64,000 nt of DNA from Psychrobacter sp. 72-O-c (GTDB lineage Bacteria; Pseudomonadota; Gammaproteobacteria; Pseudomonadales; Moraxellaceae): positions 1-64,000 of the forward strand of contig NZ_CAJHBI010000001.1 of assembly GCF_904846605.1 (NCBI RefSeq). Reading direction: 5' to 3'. Below are positions 39,332 through 46,466 of the stretch, piece by piece. The notes under the pieces were generated by a model. It was not told where the DNA came from, made no database searches, and worked only from the letters and a program-made list of their open reading frames with translations. Within the stretch, counting starts at the first letter, position 1. Each line of letters opens with the position of its first letter. The position numbers and the translations under genes are program-made.

Positions 39332-39669
39332 AGCATATCCTATTTATTGTTATTTTTTACTGAGCTGCGGCGGTTGTTTTCTTAACACTCAACTCTACGA
39401 TTACCCAATTTTATGACTAAAAGTTATGGTAGACAGTTAATTTAAACTTATCATTGCTATCCTTTAGCCTTACTACGAAGTGTAGCGATTTATGCGACTG
39501 ATAACAAATACTTATTTATCAATTATTAAATACCACTTTTGGTTAATAGGATGTGTATAAATACAAATTCTGACTTTAATAACAATTTATAATAAATAGC
39601 CATCAAAAAAAATAGCGCCTATCATAATAAGCGCTATTTAAATGGGAAGAAAGGGTTACTCCACAGGCT
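39332..39669. other. Intergenic region upstream of the betaine transporter
   Basis: About 340 bases without a gene. It should hold the promoter for the transporter operon and contains the terminator of the aldehyde dehydrogenase gene near 39609-39641. Confidence 0.45.
39609..39641 (-). terminator. Hairpin terminator after the aldehyde dehydrogenase gene
   Basis: Arms AAATAGCGC and GCGCTATTT are separated by a 12-base AT-rich loop. A T-run follows on the minus strand. It lies about 30 bases beyond the stop of the minus-strand gene. Confidence 0.7.
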
Positions 39670-41148
39670 TTATTTTAACATTAGCGCCATGCCTTTTTTA
39701 AACAGTGCACCATAAGGCGGCAAGAGCAAATTCATACCGTTAACTTTGGCTTGTACAAAAACAGGCTTCATGTGACTTAAGCGCTCAAAACCTGCTTGAC
39801 CGTGATAGGTGCCAAAGCCGGAATCACCAACACCGCCAAACGGTAGGTCGTGCTGTAATAAATGCAGGAGCACTTCATTGATAGCGACACCGCCTGATAC
39901 TGTACGCGTACGTACTTGGTCAATATCATGATCATTTTTACCAAAAACATATAGCGCCAATGGCCGTGGACGCGCATTAATAAAGTCAATGGCCTCATCA
40001 AGAGTCTCATAATGCATCAAGGGTACAATTGGTGCAAAAATCTCGTTTTGCATCAGCTTACTGGTTGGGTCAGGTTCCGTCACGATAAGCGGCGGCATCA
40101 AACGCGTCTCAACGTTAGACTCAACATCGGTTAGCGGATGTACGCCTTCAGCTGGTAAGCTGTCGAGATAGCCTTGTACTCGCTTAAACTGTTGGTTGTT
40201 AATGATATGGCTATAGTCTGGGTTATCGCCAATATTAGGATAGTGTTCTTGCATCCACTCTTTTGCTAAGCTAATAAAACGCTGATGATGCTGACGCTGA
40301 ATCAGGACATAATCAGGGGCAACACAGGTTTGACCGGCATTAAGCGTTTTACCCATCATCACCCGATTGACCGCAGCTTCAAGGTTGACATCATCCAAAA
40401 CAATTACTGGCGACTTACCGCCAAGCTCAAGCGTAACTGGCGTTAAATTGGGTGCGGCAGCAGCCATGATTTTTTTGCCCACTTCAGTAGAGCCGGTATA
40501 GAGCAAATGATCAAAGGGCAGTTTGCTAAAAGCTTCAGCGATATCGACTTCACCCAGCACCACACTCACCATATCCGGTGAAAAGTAATGCGCAACCGCT
40601 TCTGCAAAGGCTTCTGCAAATTGGGGTGCAGCCTCGCTCATCTTAATCATGATTCGATTGCCCGCTGTTAGCGCATCAATCATCGGGCCTATCGCTAGAT
40701 ATAGCGGATAGTTCCATGGCACCATGATACCTATCACGCCTAATGGCTGCGGCTGAATTTCGTTATGAGCAGGCATATAGAGTGTTGAGATGCCTACACG
40801 CCGAGTTCTCATCCATTTTTTACCGTTCTTTTTAGCGTGACTGATACCGGCAAAGCTTGGGAATAGTTCTGCAAACTGGGTTTCTGACTCGCTACGATAG
40901 CCAAAGTCCGCACTGATGGCTTGAGCGATATCTTTTTGATTGTCACTGAGCATCATCTCTAAATTATCTAAGTGAGTTTCTCTGGTCGCCCAGTCAAGTA
41001 TAGGCTGGGTACGGCTCAACGCTTGCAATCGCAAAAACTGCCCTTGTAGTTGCTCGGTGGTAGTAATAATGCTAAGTGAGTGGTTAGTGTCGCTCGTGGT
41101 TTGAGTGCTGCTGCTTTGAGTACTGTTAGTTTCGTTATTGGCTGTCAT
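39670..41148 (-). CDS. Coniferyl-aldehyde-dehydrogenase-type aldehyde dehydrogenase
   Basis: This NAD(P)-dependent enzyme oxidises aldehydes to acids. The catalytic Cys is in NAGQTCVAPDYVLI and the general base Glu in VTLELGGKSPVIVLDD. The motif IGVIGIMVPWNYPLYLAIGP and the short C-terminus (GVGDSGFGTYHGQAGFERLSH) place it with the class 3-like group that includes coniferyl aldehyde dehydrogenase (CalB) and fatty aldehyde dehydrogenases. It is not a betaine aldehyde dehydrogenase type. A Ser/Thr/Asn-rich start (about 25 residues) precedes the fold. AAGGAC precedes the ATG. Acting on fatty aldehydes is possible given the Acr1 homolog 3 kb away, but that is inference. Confidence 0.88.
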   Translation of the reverse strand: MTANNETNSTQSSSTQTTSDTNHSLSIITTTEQLQGQFLRLQALSRTQPILDWATRETHLDNLEMMLSDNQKDIAQAISADFGYRSESETQFAELFPSFAGISHAKKNGKKWMRTRRVGISTLYMPAHNEIQPQPLGVIGIMVPWNYPLYLAIGPMIDALTAGNRIMIKMSEAAPQFAEAFAEAVAHYFSPDMVSVVLGEVDIAEAFSKLPFDHLLYTGSTEVGKKIMAAAAPNLTPVTLELGGKSPVIVLDDVNLEAAVNRVMMGKTLNAGQTCVAPDYVLIQRQHHQRFISLAKEWMQEHYPNIGDNPDYSHIINNQQFKRVQGYLDSLPAEGVHPLTDVESNVETRLMPPLIVTEPDPTSKLMQNEIFAPIVPLMHYETLDEAIDFINARPRPLALYVFGKNDHDIDQVRTRTVSGGVAINEVLLHLLQHDLPFGGVGDSGFGTYHGQAGFERLSHMKPVFVQAKVNGMNLLLPPYGALFKKGMALMLK

Positions 41149-41496
41149 GTGTCGTCCTTGTCATGCGTCCTAGAGTCAAAATTATATACTTAAAACAAAA
41201 CTCTATATTTATCGTAAGGTACTTTAGTAGTGATGCCTAAGTATTAAGTCTGGAGATAAATCCATTAATCACCATTCAATGTAGCGTATTGACTAGCGAA
41301 TAGAAAGTGCGTTTGGCATACTGGCGGGTCTGTATAAAATGAATGTTGGTCAAAATATTAGTAAACATTTTTTTAGCATCAGCCTGTTTAATAACATCAC
41401 CTTATGATGCTTCAATTTAAATTTGGGCGATGATATTAAAAACTGCTAAACTCGATGACATCAATAAACTACTTTCATAATCGTTAAAACCATAAG
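41149..41496. other. Divergent promoter region between the aldehyde dehydrogenase and lipB genes
   Basis: About 350 AT-rich bases with no credible gene or RNA. Both flanking genes read outward, so both promoters should lie here. Confidence 0.4.
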
Positions 41497-42429
41497 ATGC
41501 AGACTGTAATGCCAAAAACTACGCAAAAAATTAATGAGCATTTTATTAATGAAACCCTTATTAGTAAATCGCTGATAGCTGCTGATTATAATACCACCCA
41601 TTATGCCATGCTACAGCGTACCTTAGAACGTATCGCCTTAAAAAAACAGCAAGGCTTGCGGACTCCAGACGAGCTATGGATAGTCGACCATAATGACGTC
41701 TACACCTTAGGGCAAGCAGGTAAAGAAGAACATATCTTACAACGCACCGACACCCCTATTATCAAGACCGATCGTGGTGGACAAGTGACATGGCACGGAC
41801 ACGGGCAACTGGTAATTTATTGGCTGTTTGACTTACACAGTTTGGGTTGGAGTGTACGCAATCTAGTTACGCATGCGGAGCAAGCTATCGAGGACGTGGT
41901 CAATGACTGCCTAAATAATCAATCATCAGGTTCAATAGACTCATCTACAAACACCAATGCTAATACCAGTGCTAATAATAATGATACAAATATAAGCGCC
42001 CATGCACGCCGTGATGCGCCAGGCGTATATTTATACAACAGCTCATATGCTGATATGTCTAATATTAATAGCAAGATTGATAGTGGTGATAAATCTGAAA
42101 CACCAGCTGCTGCTGATAATAACAGTGCCATTATGCTAGGTAAAATTGCCTCGCTAGGCTTTAAAATTAAGCATGGCTTTAGCTATCATGGTATTGCGCT
42201 AAATTTGGATTGTGATTTATCCGCATTTAACGCCATTAACCCGTGCGGCTATGCGGGTATGCAAATGCTACGACTCGCTGACTTTACCGCCATGAAGGAT
42301 GCAATGGATAAGAAAAATGAGCAAGGGGCCGAGCAACTAAGCTATGAACAAGTCACCCAAAAATTGATTGATAATATTGCTCAACGTCATGCCGGGCAAA
42401 TCAAATTGCGTCCAATAGCGTCAAAATAG
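41497..42429 (+). CDS. lipB: Octanoyltransferase LipB with low-complexity inserts
   Basis: LipB moves the octanoyl group from acyl carrier protein to lipoyl domains in lipoate synthesis. Family motifs are clear: TDRGGQVTWHGHGQLVIYWLFDL, LGKIASLGFKIKHGFSYHGIALN with the catalytic Lys216, and INPCGYAGM with the nucleophile Cys250. At 310 residues it is about 90 longer than usual. The excess lies in two hydrophilic inserts, about 140-168 and 181-209, rich in Asn, Ser, Thr and Asp, that flank the strand APGVYLYN. Codon Met5 at 41509 is an alternative start. LipA is not adjacent. A mobile-element-like repeat begins 35 bases after the stop. Confidence 0.93.
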   Translation: MQTVMPKTTQKINEHFINETLISKSLIAADYNTTHYAMLQRTLERIALKKQQGLRTPDELWIVDHNDVYTLGQAGKEEHILQRTDTPIIKTDRGGQVTWHGHGQLVIYWLFDLHSLGWSVRNLVTHAEQAIEDVVNDCLNNQSSGSIDSSTNTNANTSANNNDTNISAHARRDAPGVYLYNSSYADMSNINSKIDSGDKSETPAAADNNSAIMLGKIASLGFKIKHGFSYHGIALNLDCDLSAFNAINPCGYAGMQMLRLADFTAMKDAMDKKNEQGAEQLSYEQVTQKLIDNIAQRHAGQIKLRPIASK

Positions 42430-42464
42430 CGGTTTTGAAACTGTTTTCTTTCTTATATTCTATA

Positions 42465-42604
42465 CTCCACTCTCAACTCCCATAATTTTTGGCGTAGACA
42501 CCATCTTGCCAAATCATAATCAAGCAGCAGTTTTGGCAAATTGTTACGATTGGCTGGGCTAAAAGCGCCAGCCTACGATAGCCCATATTAAGTTGAGAGT
42601 CGCG
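42465..42604. mobile_element. Candidate miniature inverted-repeat transposable element (140 bp)
   Basis: The ends are inverted: CTCCACTCTCAACT at 42465-42478 and AGTTGAGAGTCGCG at 42591-42604 match at 12 of 14 positions with a perfect inner 10. An identical 9-base direct repeat TATTCTATA abuts both ends (42456-42464 and 42605-42613), as expected of a target duplication. The inside has nested inverted repeats (TTGCCAAA at 42506 with TTTGGCAA at 42532; GGCTG with CAGCC; GGGCT with AGCCC) and no reading frame. Its family and source transposase are unknown. Confidence 0.68.
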
Positions 42605-42706
42605 TATTCTATATACAGTATTAGCAGCCATAACTTGAGTCTTATTTTGCATAATATCGTGCGCGCTTAGACTTAAGTATAGCGAGAAAAATTAAACCAA
42701 ACTTGT

Positions 42707-42712
42707 TATAAT
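42707..42712 (+). promoter_or_regulatory. Candidate -10 element for ppa
   Basis: A perfect TATAAT lies about 105 bases before the ppa start. The -35 region is not well matched, so this is a weak call. Confidence 0.35.
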
Positions 42713-42814
42713 CGCAGTCAGTACAAATTAAGCGCGGTCATAACCTCACCGTGCTTTCATAGATATTCATACCACTCTCTAACCTTTAATAACAAAAGCA
42801 AATAGGAACCCTTT

Positions 42815-43345
42815 ATGGCAGATTTTAATAAAATTTTAGATGCAGGCGACGTAGATGGCGGTATTATCAACGTAGTTATTGAAATCCCAACCGGTAGCAG
42901 TCATAAAATTGAATGGAATCGCGAGCTGGCTGTGTTCGAGCTTGATCGTATTGACCCACAGATTTTTGCTAAGCCATGCAACTATGGTTTTATTCCGCAA
43001 ACGCTTGACGAAGACGGTGATGAGCTTGATGCTTTGATCCTTACTGAGCAGCCATTAACCACGGGTATTTTCTTAAAAGCCAAAGTTATCGGTGTCATGA
43101 AGTTTGTTGATGATGGCGAAGTGGATGATAAAATTGTGGTCGTGCCAGCCGATGATCGTAACAACGGTAACGCTTACAACAGCTTAGAAGATTTACCAAA
43201 GCAAATTATTGAACAACTACATTTCCACTTTAGCCACTATAAAGACTTAAAGAAAAAAGGCACTACTGTGGTCGAATCATGGGGTGATGTAGCTGAGGCC
43301 AAAGAAGTCATCAAAGAGTCTATCCAACGCTGGAAAGACCTGTAA
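42815..43345 (+). CDS. ppa: Inorganic pyrophosphatase
   Basis: Ppa hydrolyses pyrophosphate to phosphate and drives biosynthetic reactions. The 176 residues are the normal family I length. Conserved pieces are IPTGSSHKIEWNRE, CNYGFIPQTL, the metal-binding DEDGDELDALIL and the later DDGEVDDKIVVVPADD and HFHFSHYKDLKKKG. The ATG has TAGGAAC upstream. It is a single gene with a hairpin about 50 bases after the stop. Confidence 0.97.
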   Translation: MADFNKILDAGDVDGGIINVVIEIPTGSSHKIEWNRELAVFELDRIDPQIFAKPCNYGFIPQTLDEDGDELDALILTEQPLTTGIFLKAKVIGVMKFVDDGEVDDKIVVVPADDRNNGNAYNSLEDLPKQIIEQLHFHFSHYKDLKKKGTTVVESWGDVAEAKEVIKESIQRWKDL

Positions 43346-43397
43346 GTCATCACTGACTCTTGATGAATTAATACTTTATGATCAATAAGAACCATTT

Positions 43398-43431
43398 ACC
43401 GCCATCATCACTGTGATTGCGGTATTTTTTT
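43398..43431 (+). terminator. Hairpin terminator after ppa
   Basis: An outer stem ACCGC/GCGGT and an inner stem ATCAC/GTGAT with a small bulge are followed by a T7 run. It lies 53 bases after the ppa stop. Confidence 0.75.
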
Positions 43432-43498
43432 GCTTGAAATTCGCTCAGTCATAAAATTGTAGGCGTAAAGTTGCCATCATAACGTTACGATATAAAGT

Positions 43499-43507
43499 TG
43501 CTATAAT
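43499..43507 (+). promoter_or_regulatory. Extended -10 promoter element for the small membrane protein gene
   Basis: TGCTATAAT is a match to an extended -10 (TGnTATAAT) and lies 65 bases before the ATG at 43573. A consensus -35 at proper spacing is not evident. Confidence 0.45.
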
Positions 43508-43572
43508 AAACCGTATTATAACTATAGCGTTTTGACGCCCGCAGACAATAGAAACAAAAATAAAGGACAACC

Positions 43573-44037
43573 ATGTTTAATTCTGATCCTAACTCGAAAC
43601 CCGTCAGCGCCAAACTGCCAAAAGAGATCATCATGATGATCGAAAAAAACAATCTAGTTATGGCGATTAAGGCCTTGGCTGCTGATGAGAATATCAGCAT
43701 GGATGCGGCCAAAATACGCATTGATGCTTATGAGACCGAGCTTAAGGTCAAGCAGCAGCAAAAGTTAAATACTATTGCTACTAAACAAGGCATTCCTAAC
43801 GGAGCAATTAGCTTTGATAGGGAGCCGGCTGAAGACAGTAATGAGCGACTGATAAAAAACCGGGTCAAAACCACCCCAGAAGAGCAAAACTTTAAAAGCC
43901 TACAGCGTGGGGTCGATAGCCAATTAAATAATTTGGGCTATAAAAAACCACTTGTACCCTACTGGGCTAAGCGGTTGCTGATTATTGCTATTGTTATGGC
44001 AGGACTGTTTTGGATACTGTGGCGGGTCTTTGGCTAA
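43573..44037 (+). CDS. Hypothetical tail-anchored membrane protein
   Basis: I do not recognise a named family. The 154 residues have one hydrophobic segment at the extreme C-terminus (AKRLLIIAIVMAGLFWILWRVFG), so the protein would be anchored with its N-terminal part in the cytoplasm. Residues 20-60 (IEKNNLVMAIKALAADENISMDAAKIRIDAYE) have a helical pattern loosely like the C-terminal domain of ribosomal protein L7/L12, which some small bacterial proteins share; this is a weak inference. AAAGGACAACC precedes the ATG and an extended -10 lies upstream, so expression is credible. Confidence 0.72.
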   Translation: MFNSDPNSKPVSAKLPKEIIMMIEKNNLVMAIKALAADENISMDAAKIRIDAYETELKVKQQQKLNTIATKQGIPNGAISFDREPAEDSNERLIKNRVKTTPEEQNFKSLQRGVDSQLNNLGYKKPLVPYWAKRLLIIAIVMAGLFWILWRVFG

Positions 44038-44174
44038 GGCACACCATCAATTAGACTATTAAGCCAAACAGACTGCTATATTATAAGTAGGATTATTCGG
44101 CTTGGCTTGCGCGTTTTCTGGTTACTTTTATAAGTTGCTCTATTTATAAATTGCTGTGTTTCTAATATTTCACG

Positions 44175-44215
44175 AAATAAAGACGGATACTTCGGTATCT
44201 GTCTTTATTTTTTTA
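44175..44215. terminator. Bidirectional hairpin terminator with TTCG loop
   Basis: Sixteen-base arms with one G-T pair enclose a TTCG tetraloop at 44191-44194. A T-run follows on the plus strand. It lies between the convergent small membrane protein gene and the acr1-like gene. Confidence 0.92.
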
Positions 44216-44263
44216 TGTTGCAATCTTTGCGCTGAGTTTGCTAGCACTGGTACCCAACCTACC

Positions 44264-45151
44264 TTAGTGAAGTTCACCAGGAATAATTTTTGCAAACGCA
44301 CGCTGAGCAAGGTTTGGCTTAGAGTCTGTGGTTTGCGCAGCATTTGAGCTTGGAAAGATACGATAACCAATGGATTGAATACCAACGTTAAATGCTGGCA
44401 CCAATGAATAAGTCGCTGACGCAAATTTACCCATATTACAAGCAATACTATTTGGTTTATTCACGACGGCTTCTGCCACCATTAATGCGGCTTCCTCTGG
44501 CATAAGGGCGGGCATATAGCGGTACATTTTGGTTGGTGCAATCATAGGTGTACGTACCAGTGGCATAAAGATATTAGTCACGGTAACTTTGTCACCTTTA
44601 ACTTCAGCGGCTAAGCAACGGCTAAAAGCATCTAGCGCTGCCTTTGATGCCACATACGCTGCAAACCGTGGACTGTTTGCCAACACCCCAATGGATGAAA
44701 TATTAATAATTTGACCTGATTGTCGACTAATCATCATCGGTAAAAAACAAAGGATGGTTTTGACCGCCCCAAAGTAGTTGATATCCATAGTGCGCTCAAA
44801 ATCATGAAATCGGTTGACGGATTCATGAACCGAGCGACGAATCGAACGACCCGCATTATTTATCAGGACATCGACATAGTCGAAATCAGCGATAATTTGA
44901 CTGGTGGTTTTTTCAATATCGTCCATATCCGTGAGGTCGCAAGGATAGTAACTGGCTTTTCCGCCAAGCGCTTCGATTGCGTCTTTAACGCTTTTTAGTT
45001 TCTCTTCAGTACGTGCTAGTAAAATCACATGAGCACCACATTCGCTCAGCAAATAGGCAGTACTCTCGCCAATACCGCTCGATGCACCGGTAATAAGAAT
45101 GTTTTTGCCTTTAACCGCTTTGGCAATTGCCGTTTTTGAGGGAGCAGCCAT
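44264..45151 (-). CDS. acr1: Acr1-like fatty acyl-CoA reductase (short-chain dehydrogenase family)
   Basis: The protein closely resembles Acinetobacter Acr1, which reduces long-chain acyl-CoA to the aldehyde for wax ester synthesis. Both have 295 residues, and segments I recall from Acr1 recur: INNAGRSIRRSVHES, RFHDFERTMDINYFGAV, SSIGVLANSPRFAAYVASKA and MPLVRTPMIAPTKMYRY. The NADPH loop is ITGASSGIG at 36-44 and the catalytic Tyr-x-x-x-Lys is in AYVASKAALDAFSR. TAAAAAGGAAA precedes the ATG. The similarity is from memory, not an alignment; another short-chain dehydrogenase role is possible. No wax synthase gene lies in the window. Confidence 0.83.
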   Translation of the reverse strand: MAAPSKTAIAKAVKGKNILITGASSGIGESTAYLLSECGAHVILLARTEEKLKSVKDAIEALGGKASYYPCDLTDMDDIEKTTSQIIADFDYVDVLINNAGRSIRRSVHESVNRFHDFERTMDINYFGAVKTILCFLPMMISRQSGQIINISSIGVLANSPRFAAYVASKAALDAFSRCLAAEVKGDKVTVTNIFMPLVRTPMIAPTKMYRYMPALMPEEAALMVAEAVVNKPNSIACNMGKFASATYSLVPAFNVGIQSIGYRIFPSSNAAQTTDSKPNLAQRAFAKIIPGELH

Positions 45152-45328
45152 AAAATTTCCTTTTTATTTATTATACTTCCATTGATGTTTAGTTTTAGCA
45201 TAGCAAAAACAGGGTGTTTGTAGATGAGAAAATAACGGCTGAAGAAAAAAAGACAGTAGCGCCTATCAATAACGCCTGATAGCACTGAAACTGTCATAAG
45301 TGTTATTCGCTTTGCTTCCATTCTGGTT

Positions 45329-46369
45329 TTATAATAAATCGGTATGCGCGCTCAAGAATGAATCGACTACCCGAAACTGTCCAGCGGTACTTTCCTCACC
45401 ATACATCGCTTGGCGAAAGGCATTGGAATTGGGAATGCCCGTGGTATACCAAGCGATATGCTTGCGAGCAATTCGGCAACCAGAGTACTCACCGTAGAAG
45501 GCGTACAACTCTTGTAGATGGGTCAATACAATGTCTCTTATTTCGCTGACAGTAGGCGCAGCAAGCATCTCACCCGTACGCAGAAAATGTTCGATATCAC
45601 GAAATATCCACGGCTTCCCTTGAGCGGCACGCCCAATCATCACCGCATCACAGCCTGTCAGCTCATAGACCTGCTGGGCTTTTTGTGGACTGTCAATATC
45701 ACCATTAGCAATGACAGGAATGCTGACGCTTTCTTTCACTTCACGTATCAGATCGTAACGGGCATTCCCAGTATACATATCCTCACGCGTGCGCCCATGA
45801 ATCGCAATCGCAGCAATCCCCGCTTGCTCCGCTCGGCGCGCAACACGTAAAATATTCTCTCGTCCATTCTCATAGCCCAGTCGCGTCTTTAAGGTGACTG
45901 GAGCATTGACCGCATTCACTGCCGTATCAAGCAGTCGTGCTACTAAGTCCTCATCTTGCAGTAAGGCCGAACCGGCAAGTTTACGACAAACCTTCTTAGC
46001 CGGACAGCCCATATTAATATCAATAATTTGCGCCCCATTGTCAATTTGATAGCGAGCAGCTTCGGCAAGTTTATTCGGCTCTGCCCCCGCTATCTGTGCT
46101 GAAATGGGTGCTATTTCGCCATCAAAGTTGGCACGGTAGAGCGACTTCTTACGCGCATACAGCGCCGTATCAGCAATTATCATCTCACTGACGGCATGAC
46201 CAGCGCCAAACGATTTGCATAACTTGCGAAACGGATTGTCCGTCACGCCTGCCATCGGGGCAACCATGAGACGGTTTTCAATCGTCAAGCCGCCAATAAT
46301 TAATGGCTGCAATAAAGGATGCTCAGAATTTGATAAAGATGCGGATAAAACGGGAGTATCAACGGACAT
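45329..46369 (-). CDS. dusB: tRNA-dihydrouridine synthase B
   Basis: DusB reduces specific uridines (U17 in E. coli) in the tRNA D-loop with FMN and NADPH. The core starts LTIENRLMVAPMAGVTDNPFR. The motif IDINMGCPAKKVCRKLAGSALLQD contains the catalytic Cys, and VPVIANGDIDS and CDAVMIGRAAQGKPWIF bind FMN. Length 346 is slightly above average. Unlike many gammaproteobacteria there is no fis gene downstream. A hairpin at 46375-46420 sits just upstream of the start codon. Confidence 0.95.
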   Translation of the reverse strand: MSVDTPVLSASLSNSEHPLLQPLIIGGLTIENRLMVAPMAGVTDNPFRKLCKSFGAGHAVSEMIIADTALYARKKSLYRANFDGEIAPISAQIAGAEPNKLAEAARYQIDNGAQIIDINMGCPAKKVCRKLAGSALLQDEDLVARLLDTAVNAVNAPVTLKTRLGYENGRENILRVARRAEQAGIAAIAIHGRTREDMYTGNARYDLIREVKESVSIPVIANGDIDSPQKAQQVYELTGCDAVMIGRAAQGKPWIFRDIEHFLRTGEMLAAPTVSEIRDIVLTHLQELYAFYGEYSGCRIARKHIAWYTTGIPNSNAFRQAMYGEESTAGQFRVVDSFLSAHTDLL

Positions 46370-46374
46370 AAGAA

Positions 46375-46420
46375 AACGGCTTGCCTCTTAATGAAAATAA
46401 GTCAATGAAAACAAGCCGTT
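46375..46420 (-). terminator. Hairpin between betT and dusB
   Basis: Nine-base arms AACGGCTTG and CAAGCCGTT are separated by 28 bases and followed by TTTTCTT on the minus strand. It would end betT transcripts but lies only 5 bases before the dusB ATG, so it may also form in the dusB leader. Confidence 0.5.
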
Positions 46421-46466
46421 ATTCTAAGCATTCGTACGCATATTGCAAGTTATTAACATGAATAAC

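Larger units (their letters stand above)
42430..42814. other. lipB-ppa intergenic region with a miniature element
   Basis: This 385-base gap contains the 140-base inverted-repeat element at 42465-42604 with its 9-base flanking direct repeats, then a candidate ppa promoter. No gene is seen. Confidence 0.6.

Noticed and set aside
39670..41148. Betaine aldehyde dehydrogenase (BetB) next to the betaine transporter
   Set aside because: Motifs and length fit the coniferyl/fatty aldehyde dehydrogenase group instead; no betA or betI is nearby.
45300..45850. Plus-strand frames antisense to dusB
   Set aside because: They are antisense shadows of a strongly conserved enzyme gene.
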